Source of the DNA: Centrapalus pauciflorus
Taxonomy: Eukaryota; Streptophyta; Magnoliopsida; Asterales; Asteraceae
Assembly: GCA_020465985.1 (NCBI GenBank)
Contig: JAANYP010004858.1
Coordinates: 215,980 to 279,979 of the forward strand
Length of the DNA: 64,000 nucleotides
Direction: 5' to 3'
Positions 12,201-24,172 of this stretch are shown one piece after another. Positions within the stretch are counted from its first letter, which is position 1. The number at the start of each line of letters is the position of its first letter. Made by a program: the position numbers and the translations under genes. The notes beneath the pieces are model-generated. The model was not told where the DNA came from, ran no database searches, and was given only the letters and a program-made list of their open reading frames with translations.

Positions 12201-12693
12201 ATTAAGAAACGTGTAACTCATGTCACTGCTATCGCCGCCCTTGTCAGAAGCATGAATCGCCGCTCCATTGTTATGTGCTTAAGACATTTTCAAATGGAAA
12301 TTGAGAGTGCGTTGTTTAAAGTAGGTCTAAGAGCTCCAGAGCAAGATATCTTCCTACTAGACCACTACCCAACTTTCAAAGTCTTAATGGGGGGCAGCCA
12401 GGTATCATATTTTTGGACCAGAAAGGAAAGAAAAAGTTATGCGCTTTGAGGATCTGCCTTGCTCCTCCGACGGTACTATCAGATTGATCAGAGCTGAACT
12501 CACCAAAAGAATACAAGAAAACGATGCTCAGACTATCCCTGAACTTAAACGCAAACCGAAGGAAATTCAATACATACTCAGTGGCATAGAACTGCTGAAC
12601 GAGAGGCTACATTTAAGGCAAGTGACTCGACAGTTCGACGTCGTCCTTGGCCTCCGAGAAACAACGGATCATGCCCGAGTTCACCCACATTGA
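9264..12693 (+). pseudogene. envelope-like extra ORF of the copia element, broken
   Basis: Reading begins MDPEIILTLPHS at 9264 and runs HPLFYALTKAISVPSIYLQQ before a frame change near 9555. It continues through LGYDGPLSKPSEF and FATFAFD, where a stop falls, then AAFQFEEFKRAV and FLQLIIQFAMDQD (to about 10190). A low-complexity acidic and Ser/Thr/Pro part with several frame changes and a TAA at 11364-11366 follows. The last part holds IEWVRWYSKGKVKSLAGEI, YKRARVFTPAFEVLREDG, MRFEDLPCSSDGTIRLIR and ELTKRIQEND. This layout resembles the extra ORF found after pol in Sirevirus-type copia elements. No transmembrane segment or signal peptide is visible, so an envelope function is unsupported here. 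Confidence 0.65.
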
Positions 12694-12696
12694 TCG

Positions 12697-12706
12697 AAAA
12701 AGGGGA
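12697..12706 (+). other. polypurine tract before candidate 3' LTR
   Basis: AAAAAGGGGA precedes the TGTTAG start of the candidate LTR by three bases. It is the expected primer site for plus-strand DNA synthesis. Confidence 0.6.
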
Positions 12707-12709
12707 TAT

Positions 12710-13070
12710 TGTTAGATATTTAATTTCGATCTTGTGACTTTCTTGTGTAATAATTATAATTAGTTTATTTCCTTGTTATTTATTTCTAGACTTATTTTAG
12801 TTGTATCTTTTATTTTACAAGTTAGGGGGGGAAAAGTGTAATAGCTTGATAGTTGGTTTTAATTCCTTGTAAAAGGGAAACCCCACCTAGGGTTTTCCAA
12901 CAATCAGACATACGCATTATTGATATTACAGCTGCCGACAAGTGCAAACATTCTCTCTGTCAATTTCATCTATATTCCTTGCAAATCATTGAGTAATTAT
13001 AATGTTTTACAATATAATATTGGTGAGATCATTCAAGTGCTGATATAATTCTGGGAATACGATTACAACA
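12710..13070 (+). repeat. candidate 3' LTR (361 bp)
   Basis: The segment starts TGTTAGATAT and ends GATTACAACA, so it has TG...CA ends with a short inverted repeat (TGTT/AACA), and sits after a purine tract. There is no clear TATA box, and it is short for a Sirevirus LTR. The matching 5' LTR is outside the window, so it cannot be verified here. Confidence 0.5.
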
Positions 13071-13189
13071 AATACAAAAACAAGAAACAGTTTCATATAC
13101 TAAATCATATATATATGTATCACAGCACAAAAAAAAAACACAGCACAAAAAACTGCAGCACACATACACACATAGACATACATACATAC

Positions 13190-13278
<89 letters not shown>

Positions 13279-13340
13279 AATCACAACACAAAGAAAGAAA
13301 ACACAACACAAAAAACAAGGGGTCTTAAAAGAAAACGCAG

Positions 13341-13390
<50 letters not shown>

Positions 13391-14846
13391 CACACACATA
13401 AATCAAGGAGAAGCAGCCGAATAAAAGAAAACGCAGCCCAAAAAAATTTAAGGAGAAGTGAGAGTGAGCAGGTTATACCTTCACGTAGGCAGTGAGATCG
13501 AGCAGGTGGTGTAGCCACTTAGAAAAAGAAGTCAAGCAGATCGAGAACGCACCTCTAGTGACTGACTGAGCGAGGACTTGATGGAGTCGGCTTCACCTCC
13601 AGTGACTGACTGAGCGAGACATTTGAGACTTCAAAATGAGATGAAAGACATTCTGTGATGGAGAATATAAATGGGCGGCTAGGCTTTCATTTCAATCTTT
13701 AACCCTTTACAAACACTGCTATTTTATTTGTTTAAAAATTAAAATTTCTTTTATTTTTATCATCTTATAAATTTGTTTTACTAGTATTTTTTAAAAGATG
13801 TAGTTTAGTTTAGTTTGGTAGTGTAGTTTGTCTCCATATTAAAGACCCAAGTTCAAATCTTTTATGTCTTTTCTTATATGTTTTCACATTTTTTGTAGTT
13901 TTGTCCATTCACGTTATTGTTAGTTTTGATAGGCATAAATTGTCTTTTTATTGATTAAGTTCCTAAACTATTGTTAATTTATTCAAAAATGTATATTTTG
14001 ACATGTTTGACAGATTACCAAACAAATAAGATTAGTATGATCATCTGATTAATATTGAAATAAACCAATTATATTTCCTCATTTTAGTGATTAAATTCTT
14101 AAACTTTTTTTTTTACCGGTTGCGTTTTTGCCATTTATTTCGGTAGCCAATCAAAAAATTAATAAAACAAAAATAACTTATGGTATTAAATAAAAAAAAT
14201 GATACACAAAAGTTTTTTCAAGTAATTGTAATTTATAATGTAAACTTATTAATTATTTAGAATTTTAAAAAAAATTGATTACTCAATGGGCAGGAGATAT
14301 GTTTCTAATAGCTTCAGATAGGTCATAATTGCATTCATAATTGATCATTTCTCATATTATGTCTTCACATTCTAATGGACTATACTTCCCTTAATAAATA
14401 TTTTTTTGTTCAGATGAGTAAATGATATAAGTGATAATAACCGAATAGGTTCTATTAAGTCATCGTTCATTATATTTTTCAATATGTAATAATGGAACTT
14501 GTTGAGCCTCAGTAGGACTTGTTTTAACGTGCCAATAGACTCTCATGCTTAAATTAATTATTAGTCTATATGTTATAATGGTTCATAATAGGCATCAATT
14601 GTATCTAGCTATTTAGATGAGTGAAAAATCGGCTATAATGGTCTATATTAGGATTCCATAGGTTTTATTACTTCATACAAGTGAATGACATGTTTATAAT
14701 ATGAATCTGTGTGTATACTGTCGTTGATCTGATGCAAAGCTGATGCCAAGAGATCTGTCGGTAATTTATAATATGGATATGTCGTTAATACTCATTTTCC
14801 TAGCAACAGTTCCATAGATTTTATTACTTCATATAAGTGAATGAAA
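13071..14846. other. AT-rich intergenic DNA with microsatellites, no gene seen
   Basis: Contents are microsatellites at 13150-13400 and a 25-bp direct repeat containing GTGACTGACTGAGCGAG near 13555 and 13601. A segment near 13797-13870 resembles a degenerate tRNA-like A box and B box (AAGTTCAAATCT). TTCCATAG(G/A)TTTTATTACTT is a direct repeat about 160 bp apart near 14652 and 14810. No coding frame is convincing. Confidence 0.6.
13203..13271. repeat. (TA)n microsatellite, 69 bp
   Basis: An uninterrupted TA dinucleotide run, with a CA/TA compound repeat nearby at 13340-13400. Confidence 0.97.
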
Positions 14847-15225
14847 TCTATCTATACTACTAATAAAGCATTTAGCTTTTTACAAGATACAATGCACAAT
14901 GTACAATCAAGTAATGCACAATCTTGAAAATTAAGACTTACAAGTCTATAATGCATTATGTACAACATCTATTGCATACAAAATTTAAATTTTCAGCTTT
15001 TAAAACATTGACAACCGTGCAAACATTGAAAAGCCAACCAGACTCTTGCTCTTCGTCTGCCTACCACCTGATAATGCTGATCTCTTCAAAACGACTCCTC
15101 AAAAAATTTCATTCTTTCTCTCGTTTCGGTTTCATATTCTGCTTCTTTCCGCCATAGCCATCTCTCTGGTATTGGGACGAGCATACGATAGAGAGACTCT
15201 TCCTCATCCTCTGCAATTTATTTCT
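14847..15225 (+). repeat. Helitron-type 5' end, copy A
   Basis: It begins TCTATCTATACTACTAATA after an A, which fits the 5'-TC start of Helitrons and their A/T target site. It is about 95% identical to copy B (17814-18189), and its first 120 bp are related to the 5' end at 31641. The second half is CT-rich, like a captured 5' leader. No matching CTAG 3' terminus was found nearby, so the element boundaries are open. Confidence 0.6.
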
Positions 15226-17813
15226 ACTGGTTCAAGCAACACGCCTGAGGTTCATCTCCTTATTCTCCTTTTGCTATTTGCAGTCGATTCACAACAACGG
15301 TCTCTAGTATTCCCCTTCCTATCCTCTAACTCTACGAAGACCTTTCAGTCTTCACTCTCTGAGTCCCCATCGACAACTCCACCGTGCTTATTTTGCTTCT
15401 CCGTCGATGTTGCCTCTCCGGTAGGTCTCTCACCCTCTCATCTCACTCGATATTAGGGTCTATCTCTTTCTATCATTTGATTCGACTTTATTGATCAGCC
15501 GAAATATCTGAGGTGCATCTCTCTCTATCTCATCTGAATATGGTTTTTCTTATTCACCCTTACCCTTTATTTGTCTAAATTTTCTCTTATTGCTCGAGCC
15601 ATGAAACTGTTTGTGTTTAGGTTATGCTACTGGGTGGGTTAGGTTCGTTAGCCTCAGTGTTGGACATGTTTGCAGCTGGAGTTGGATGTTGATGTCGACT
15701 GTATTTTGAAGCTTAATTGATACTAAATGAAGTTTGTACCGTGGTTGCTTTGTTTTATGGCTTTTTGTTGTCAGCTTTAAATAAGGTTATCAATGCATCA
15801 AGTTGTTTGTGTTTAGTTGTTAAGGGGCTTGGATTTAATTTTTATTACTTTTGGGTTTGCCATTTATTAGTTTTGAGGCTCTTTTTTGCTATTGAAGTAT
15901 TGATATTAAATCAAACATAAAGCTGGAACGTTAGTTTTTTGTAACATTTTTTGTTGTAGTTTTAATGTTTATGGCTTTATGTTACAAGTTATCCAAATTG
16001 ATGACTTTTCTTAGTTGATTGCTAAGTTGGAGAGCTTATCGTTAGAGATTTTGAGATTAAAACTAATTTGCAGAACCTTGATTCAATTTCTGACATTGTA
16101 CATTTTATAGCGATTAGTTGGTAAGTGCCAGACTATGAAGATCACAATGCTTTGTGATGACCAATTTTGGGGATTTAAATGAGATGCTGACTTTTGTAGT
16201 CATGTTTGGATAATCTGGGTAAAAAAAGGTTAGTTAGCATGTGGATATTAAAAAATGTTTAATTTTAAATTTCATGTTGACTTTCATAGTCATGTATTAC
16301 TTGTAAGTGTTGTATTTTGAAGATTCTAATTGTGGTTATTTTTTGTTTGATGGTGTAGCTGTCTTTTTGGTATTGCTTGTGAACCTAATAAGACAAGGTA
16401 ACGAAAGTTCAGTAATCAATATTCCGTCAAATTCTTGATGCTTTTTATCCAATCTTTAGGATGAAATTTTGTGCTCAAACAGTTATGGTTTATCTCTAAT
16501 TTTGTTCTTAAACTAGGTAATAGGATAGAAGTATTGGTTTGGGGATTTTTATATATTATTGAAAATGCATTTTCTGAAGTTTTCTTTGATGGTTGTCCAA
16601 AATTTAAGATGCTTTGATACAACAGATGAGAATAAAAGACCATTTTGATACAACTGATGAGAATAAAATACCAAACATTCGCTTGGAAGTTTTCTTTGAT
16701 GATTGTCCAAAATTTTCTTTAAGAGAGCTTGAATTATTTATAGTTTAAATAAAAGACCATTTTAAGTATATAAAAAGAGAGCTTGAATTTTTTATAGTTT
16801 AAATAATTTAGTAAGAGTTCAATACCTAATAATTAAGTTGTTGTTTGTCACAATAGAGAATAAGCTAAAATGGAGTGATCTAAAAAAGTTGATGTATAAC
16901 ATTAGTGCAATACTCAACATGGTTCATTATATTGACTTTGATTTGTCTAATTATCGAAAGTTCATAATATATAGCATTAGTGAAGTTCAATAGACTATCT
17001 TTTGGAACTGTGGCGCCAAAGATTGATGGTATCATCTACATACATGGAGTCAACTATTCACTGCATGGCTTTTGTGTAGTGTAGTTGATGCCTCATGAAG
17101 TTCTTAAAGGCATGGCTTTTGTAACAACAGTAGCGTTTTATAGGATGATGAGGGTTTTGAGATGGTCAGGTACTCAGCTTGGCTTACATGAGATGATTTT
17201 TGCAAGACCCCAAGATAATATTTAAGAACTTGCTTGTAAGAACTAATGTCTAATACTTTTTTTACATTGCGAAGCACCTTTCTTTAAAGTATTTATATTT
17301 TTTTGATGATGTGTTGCTTGTAGGGAGTCGTGTATCTGCTCATGTATCAAAATACCACACATAGAATCAAATTTGAAATGCAGGAGTTTCTCAATCAGGC
17401 CATCTAATCACATCAAAGCCATTGATGAAATAGAAAACTGATAATATAAAACAGAGTACTGGACATCACATATGGAGGATGGAAAAATTTCCTTATTTGG
17501 ATTCCTCTGTTGGCAATGCCTCCATTATTCAGCGAAAATTGGTATGTTTCAACTTTCAACGAACTCACAGTTCAAAGAAATACAAGCTCTCAAATGTCTT
17601 AAACACCATGATGTACTAGGGAAATCTTACGTACCCACATGCATTCGATCACCTCGGGCAAACAAGCTATTTTAACTTTACAAGGTTGATAAAAACGGAA
17701 ATATAGCAAATTTCAAGAAACAAAGGTTGTACCTTTTTATTCATTTTAATTATCCTTTTGGAAATTTTTGGCATGCATGTTATTTGTTACACCTATCTAT
17801 ATCTATATCTATA
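15226..17813. other. AT-rich DNA, possible captured intron and UTR sequence, no gene identified
   Basis: The composition resembles plant introns and UTRs (long T-rich runs; a donor-like CCGGTAGGT near 15419). A 67-codon frame at 17472-17675 starts MEDGKISLFGFLCWQC; I do not recognise it, and its context gives no support. A TTGGAAGTTTTCTTTGATG phrase is repeated near 16575 and 16685. Confidence 0.5.
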
Positions 17814-18189
17814 TCTATACTACTAATAAAGCATTTAGCTTTTTACAAGATATAATGCACAATGTACAATCAAGTAATGCACAATCTTGAAAATTAAGAC
17901 TTACAAGTCTATAATGAGTGATGTACAACATCAATTGCATACAAAATTTAAATTTTCAGCTTTTAAAACATTGACAATCGTGCAAACATTGAAAAGCCAA
18001 CCAGACTCTTCCTTTTCGTTTGCGTACTACCTGATAATGCAGATCTCTTAAAAACGACTCCTCAAAAAATTTCATTCTTTCTCTCATTTCGGTTTCATCT
18101 TCTGCTTCTTTCCGCCATAGCCATCTCTCGGGTATTGGGATGAGCATACGATAGAGAGACTCTTCCTCATCCTCTGCAATTTATTTCTT
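17814..18189 (+). repeat. Helitron-type 5' end, copy B
   Basis: It starts TCTATACTACTAATAAAGC behind a short (TATATC)n run. It matches copy A over its full 376 bp, and the two diverge sharply after TTTATTTCT. Either two related Helitrons are nested, or a 5' end was duplicated. The 3' end was not found. Confidence 0.6.
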
Positions 18190-19333
18190 GCAATATCTTT
18201 GATTTCTTTTTTTGATTTTTATAAACTTCCCACATGTTTTAATATTGAACTGAAGTTGTAAATAGGCATTTATTTTGTTTTGTTTTTAACTGAACAAAGC
18301 GACTATTAGACAGCTATATATTCTGTTTTGTTTTTTTTTTTTGTAAATAGCCATATATTCTGTTTTGTTTTTTAACGAACATCTGCTGAAAACATTAGAC
18401 AACCAACTCAAGGTGGAAGTTTATCGGGCAGTCTTGAATGTGCTTCTAATTTCGTCATAGATGGGAATAAAAACGGACTCAAGGCTATAGATAAGTAATT
18501 AACCCTTTTAAAATTGTTGATTTGTTGATGTTTCTGGTTATTATGAAGTTAATTTCAATTTTGAGTTTAATTAACAATTTGTCAAGTCCATTCTTGATTT
18601 TGCAGGCATGGAGTATTTTGAAGGTTTTGCGTCCACTTTATGAATCTTTAAAAGTTGTAGCGTTAGTCCTTGTTACTTTTGGTCCAATTAAAGTTGTATA
18701 TGTTTGATGCTTTGCAGATTTAGGTTATTTGTTGATGGTTCAGGTATATGATTGAACAATTTTACAAACAATAGACTAGATCACAATTCCAACAAAAAAA
18801 TATTACGTCTTTTAAAAAAGTTCAGATGCAATAAGGCTTTGTGCTTTTATTGAGCATTCTACTTGATCAAGTGGAGTTTTTTTTTGCACCCAATCCCATA
18901 AACCGAACTCAAATAATTTAACGTGCCAAGCTTGAGCTATAAATGACTCGGCTTGAGTTCTAATTGAGCTTTCACGTTGAATTTGAGTTGTTCTTGGATC
19001 GAGTTCTAACACGCAACATGAAAGCTTGCCTAGCTCTCGACTTGGGGATCATGTGTTATATAATATGCTAAGAGCACCTCATTAAGTTGTTTTATATCTT
19101 GTGTCCTTGTGAAATGCCAAATGTACGGTTGCTTGTAAATTTATTATGCGGATTGTGTCTTCTGAAAGCTAATCTGATGTAAATCTAATTATTAACAAGC
19201 TGGTTTTTTTCTTGGTGACACAAATAGAATGTCCTTGCAGTATGTAATAAAATGCTGTCGAACTTAATGTCTAATATGGGGTGCTTTAACATAGCATTGA
19301 TTTTTTTTGATCTTATTTTTTTTGGATTGCAGT
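18190..19333. other. intron-like DNA before the RAD16 fragment
   Basis: AT-rich with repeated TATATTCTGTTTTGTTTTT phrases (18315-18370). A short exon-like stretch near 18390-18480 reads GGSLSGSLECASNFVIDGN in one frame. I cannot assign it. Confidence 0.4.
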
Positions 19334-19633
19334 CCAAATTCAGCCTGTCCAGAGTGCCCTCATAAATCAGTGAGACACTTCTGTTGGTGGAATAAAATGA
19401 GTTATGCTTTGCATGCCATTAAACTTTCATCTTTAATTATTAAGTGCTGTAAGTCTGGGCTGTAATGATTTTTTTGGTCATATCAGTATGTTGCTATTCC
19501 CATCGCAAATAGAGGGCACAAGGATGATGGAAGAAGAGCTATGGTTCTGCTTAAGGATAGGGTTTCGAAAAGCATACTGTTAAGGCGTATTAAGAAGGGC
19601 AGAGCCGCAGATCTTTCACTTTCCCCTAGAATA
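19334..19633 (+). pseudogene. captured fragment of a RAD16-like SNF2 repair helicase gene
   Basis: There are two exon pieces. 19334-19396 encodes PNSACPECPHKSVRHFCWWNK, the Cys/His segment typical of plant RAD16/Rhp16 proteins. After a 90-bp intron, 19487-19633 encodes YVAIPIANRG, RRAMVLLKDRVSKSILLRR and KKGRAADLSLSPRI, the following SNF2 part. The acceptor TATCAG and the donor ATA|GTAAGT are good. The first donor reads ATGAGT instead of GTGAGT, so splicing is probably lost. In yeast Rad16 is a DNA-dependent ATPase working with Rad7 in global-genome nucleotide excision repair. Only about 70 codons of a roughly 800-residue protein are present, so this is a gene fragment, probably carried by a Helitron. 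Confidence 0.82.
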
Positions 19634-22600
19634 GTAAGTTTCAGTGTTATGATAATGAATCAAGAAAACTATGTTTTTGCATTCATTAATTTTTGTGCTT
19701 TGGATGCCATATTTATAGATTTCATTGAGGCGACTACCTTGGTATTATGGAGCAGGATTATTACACACCACTCTATAGTGAAAGTCAAGCACAATTCAAT
19801 ATGTAATTCTTCTTTTTGTCTCATTGGGTTATGCTGTTCTATTTCCTGCTTCCAAACCATGAAGTTTACAGATTTTACATATAAGTTCAGCACTTGGTGT
19901 TATAAGGCATACATGCAGATATTTCTATCAAGAATGATCCTTATGCTCCTCCCCTGACAAAAAAAACTTAAAAGTATTCCTTTGCCTAGGAGCGTCCCTA
20001 AGTCTGCAGATCCATCCTGATCTTGTTAATGGAAGTGTACATCAAGTTAGCAAGAATGTTTTTACTAATTTAGTTCCCATCTTTATGATAAAATTATTTA
20101 AAACCCATGTTTATTTGCACCAATTATCAATGTGTTTTAATTTTAATTTTAATTTTTGTAAGTTGGATGCACCTTTTAAGTTTAATAATGACATTTTGTT
20201 GAGGTAAAATGGTCAAATAAACGAATAAATTGCCTAATCATGTCTCGCATGTTCAATGAATCATACTGAATGGTTATTGAAGTTTTAATAATTCTTAGCA
20301 TGTTTGATCTGCTTTAGTGTTGCCTTTTGTATGAAATTTAACAATTTCGGTTCGGTTATCTGATTGCAAATAATTCAGCAACCAAACGAGTTTAGCTTGT
20401 CTCAAATTTGGGTTCTTGGTGGCTATTGTATTTTAGGACCAATGTCCACATAAAGAAGTTGTCCTAAATAATTAAATGTTATCTTTGTTTTCAGGTAATT
20501 AGATTCATAGAAGATTTTGTGTACTGTAAATTTCTATATGAGAAATTCTATTGTTTTGCTTGACAAAGGTACAACAACATTGTTTTTATTTTTTACTTTT
20601 GCTTTGAATATGTTTTGACAGGTTGTGTTACTTATAGTCACTCATTGATCTTTTTTGCAATGTTTCTTTGTCAGGTTTCATCCATATTCGTGTATGTATC
20701 AAGGTGGTTTGGTCTTGGCTTTTCTTTGTGTTCGTTACATAGCTAAGAACATCACTCATGTGTTATATATTTCTGGGTGCAGCTCATGCATCGAAGTCTT
20801 CAGTTATGAGTCTGTGTATGTTGAGCTCATATGTTTACAATCTGGTCTCTATATCAGGCTTGCTGTAACACTCTCTATTCTCAGGTAATTATTAACTTTA
20901 AATATTGTCCAAAATGAATAAGTTAACAAAAGTCTCATATTTGGCTTTTAAAAGTCAAATGACGAATAAATGAAACTTTAGTGCACCAAATCAAGAAATG
21001 ACAATATATGAAGAAATTATTATGTAGGTTTGATGTTTTTGAAGGATTTATGATGTGTTGCAGAAAGAATCATCGAAATCCAATATCAAATGAAAGTTCA
21101 TTGCTATTTTAAACAAACTTTTGGTACTTTAATGTCCAAAATTATGAAGTATCAATGAATGATGAAATATCACACTTGCTAGGAACTGAATGTTTTGTGT
21201 TGTGGCTGCTTATAATTTTTATCTTTTTATGTACATACATACATGTTTCTACTACACACGTCAAATTTGTTGTTGTATAATGTTGTTTTTGATTATTGTT
21301 TATGATAATCTATGTATAAATTTGACGTTTTTAAGATTAGTTTCTGATTATAAGATTGTGATGAATTAACAAGTGTCTTTGTTGTGACTAGTTTTGCTTA
21401 TTGCATAATATTGATTGCAACATCGTTATTCTTGTGATTAGGTCTTTATTTTTAGCTTTTCAAGGCTTACTTCTATTCTATCCGATATTTCTTAATAGTA
21501 ATATGTTTTTTAATCAACATATAACCATGTGGTACTATACATTGTTAGTGATGTGTCAATGCTTGGACCATTTGAAATACAACTGATTTCAGGAATTTGT
21601 ATAACAGGACCTCTTTGATTTTTAATGATATTGCTGGGACAAGGACAAGGTTTTTGAGCAGTAAGTTTTGTATTCTTCTGCAATGGCATCCAATAGCGGA
21701 TAGAGAACACGAAAATAGACGCATGAACGCGAGCAGGACTATGCAAATGAAACCATTTGATCCTCTTATCTGTAAGAAAATATGTGCTTATTTATTTGAA
21801 AAAGCTCACTTGACTTGAACAGCATCTGAAAAATTTGAAGCCGATTCTTAAAATGAGAATAATATAAATTGTAACATCTTTTGCCATAGAACTGTATGTG
21901 GTACATATATAAGTATACCTGACGAAATAATTTCCTAGATCATTGACTTTTGTGCATCAGGGTTGGCATCTTTTAAAACATATATGGGTCTGATGTGAGA
22001 TCTTTTTAGCTGCTCTCCTTAATTTCATTATTCATGTTTGTGATATACAAATCTAGCCCCTACGACCACTATGAGGAAATTGCATCTCATATTGGTTTCC
22101 GCACGAATGCATATTGAAGTATATTGAAGTATACAGATACCATGCTTGGTAAATTTGTTTGATCGTAACTTTCACATGTATTTTATTATTTGAAGGTTTT
22201 TAATGTTCTTTATTTTAGCATGTGTGATTGAAATTGAGACTTGGGTTCAAGGTGAAGGAAGGGTTGGGACCAAACGTGATTAGATTCTCAAAGACTATGC
22301 CAATGGCGATATGCCGATGTCATTGGAATGGCTATGAGATGTATCTCACTTTTTTTTCTTCTCTCCCTTCTTTCTCCCACTTTTGCTTTATCTTATAGTT
22401 GAAGTGTGAACTTAAAAAAAAAAAAAAAAAAAAACAACTCGAGTCTTGAACCCAAAACCTGCTATGTCTGTTTTGCTTATCATCAGTTTATTTGGTTTGG
22501 TTATTGGTTCAATAATTTTTCAGAAATTGGTGCAATATATTTGTCTTGGTTATCATTTTTTTAATATGCAAACACCATTTTGTTGGTTTGGTTATGGTTC

Positions 22601-23130
22601 ATGAATTTTTCATAAATTGGTGCAATGTTTTTCATAAATTGGTGCAATGTTTAAGCATGTATATATGGGGTTAACTGTTGAGTTTGGTTTGCTTATTCAT
22701 AAATTTTTTTAATAATTTTTTTGTTGGGTTCAGATGCATACCCCTGGTGGGAACATGTCTTGGTGTAACATGGAGACATGTGTAGAGATAAATTTATCAC
22801 ACTCAATTTTGTCACGCTTCCTCTTATGCGGACAAATTAAATGTGACTAATTAATTTTCATACTTTTAAGCGTGGACAAATTATTAGTTTGTCCACATTT
22901 ATATCTGCAAACTTTTTTTAAAACACATATTTGAGTATAAAAACTTCACACTTGTAATTGTAACTAATTTTTACATTCTTATAAGTGCGAATAAACATAA
23001 AACTTTTTTACGCACTTGCTAAAAGCGTGTAAAAATAACGTGTACAATTAACATTTTTTTTTTGTAGTGACAAGGGTAACTTGAGAAGTGTTTGGCTGGC
23101 AACTAAAGTTCTAAAGAAGCTTGTTTATGG
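19634..23130. other. AT-rich, intron-like DNA; possible CACTA transposon end at its right side
   Basis: No coding region is recognised. Frames at 20655-20888 and 21597-21818 are short, start without context and match nothing I know. Imperfect repeats of (G/T)TTGGTTATGGTTC and ATAAATTGGTGCAATG lie at 22490-22640. An A22 run lies near 22410. The right part ends TTTGTAGTG at 23061-23069, the reverse of CACTACAAA. Confidence 0.45.
22790..23069. mobile_element. possible CACTA (CMC) transposon end
   Basis: The right edge reads (T)9GTAGTG, i.e. CACTACAAA on the minus strand, the hallmark terminus of plant CACTA elements. Inside are several short inverted phrases (AAGCGTGGAC, AAAAGCGTGTA, GTCCACATTT) resembling subterminal repeats. 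The left terminus was not found, so this is a fragment or a misleading match. Confidence 0.3.
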
Positions 23131-23334
23131 TAAAGCCTTGAAAATTTTGCAAAGGGACTACAAGATGATGCACATTGTACATTCAAGGGGACTGCAAGAG
23201 ATAGTTTCACTGAATCTTCAAATCTGAAGGATGCAGAATCTTTGAAAGAAGTAAAGGGGGCAATTGATGAAAGATATTCTGGTTTCTCTTTTGAGCAGAT
23301 TAAAAAAAAGATTTGGAACATGCACCCGGCCTAA
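23131..23334 (+). pseudogene. exon-like fragment with stop codon, protein family not recognised
   Basis: One frame is open from about 23137 to a TAA at 23332-23334 and reads SLENFAKGLQDDAHCTF, GTARDSFTESSNLKDAE, EVKGAIDERYSGFSFEQI and KKKIWNMHPA. It looks like the last exon of a host gene: charged, helix-rich, ending in TAATAA with an AT-rich tail. I do not recognise the family. It may be another captured fragment like the RAD16 piece upstream. Confidence 0.4.
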
Positions 23335-24172
23335 TAAATTTGTTTGTATTTTGTGTGTATAAATATATATGTGTGTGTAATTGTTTTAAGATGGATGTTG
23401 CAAGCCCAATGTTATGGTTGACTGGTTTCTAAGATCCAATTTCCTTTTCATTTTCTTGTTTCGTACCGACTTTGTGATATGAACGTGTGGCAAATGTTTC
23501 AGTCTTATGAACTTATGATGACTTTTTTATGTTTTATTTTGTTTTTATATGGCATTTGGCTGGTTTACTATTTCCTGTTCAATGAGATTCATCTTTTGTT
23601 TCAAAGGAGACTGGAATCTCCATGTGCTAAGACACCTTTTTTAAAATGTGATCTGATTTAAAACAAATAATTTTGAAATTGACCATTGTGCTCCTTTTTT
23701 AATTTATATATATGGCTATATACCCAAATTCGATCCATTCACAACTTCAGATATGCCATCGAGTGAAAGAGTTTCTTACTGTTTTTCTTTCTTTCTTTTT
23801 CAAACATTGTAGGATACCAGAAAACATGTTTAGTTGTTTGAGAGAGTTATAGAGTCCATGGGTTTGCAAGCAGTTAGAAGTTCGTTGGTTGGAATTTTAG
23901 AGAAGCATGGATTTCATGAGGCCAAAGGAAGCGAGTAAATAATGAGCTTGGTTTGGGTGACATAAGTAGAGTTCTAAATACACCAACAAAGCACTTTATT
24001 AATGAGCTTGGTTTTTCATGGTTTCTAATATTTAATTTTTGTTGTTATAATGGTTTCTAATATTTGATTCTTTATTTTGATTTTTCTGAAATCTCATCCA
24101 ATTCTGCTAAAATATCTTTTGAAGAATGATGTGTTATTGAAGGAGCATGTTAACAAAAAAATTAAATTGTTG
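23335..24172. other. non-coding, AT-rich; no gene seen
   Basis: The stretch holds a short (TG)n near 23370 and the repeated phrase AATGAGCTTGGTTT at 23941 and 24001. It ends at the truncation junction of the second copia element. Confidence 0.5.

Larger units (their letters stand above)
1..13070 (+). mobile_element. Sirevirus-like Ty1/copia retrotransposon, degenerate, left end outside window
   Basis: The domains run in copia order: a gag tail, a coiled-coil linker, protease, integrase, reverse transcriptase and RNase H, followed by a long extra ORF. An extra ORF after pol together with a coiled-coil gag extension is typical of the Sirevirus lineage. Every coding part is broken by stops and frameshifts, and a solo LTR splits the RNase H. 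The 5' LTR and the start of gag lie left of the window. The right end is uncertain. A purine tract plus a TG...CA segment at 12710-13070 looks like the 3' LTR, but a second tract and a TGTTAG start lie at 7710-7722. Copia identity is secure; the 13070 boundary is inferred. Confidence 0.75.

Noticed and set aside
9264..12693. A functional viral envelope gene
   Set aside because: No signal peptide or transmembrane segment is visible, and the frame is broken many times; 'envelope-like' is only the positional name used for this ORF.
22411..22470. tRNA-like B box next to an A22 run as a SINE
   Set aside because: GGGTTCAAGACTC is on the minus strand, but no A box lies at the right distance and the A run is on the wrong side for a tail.
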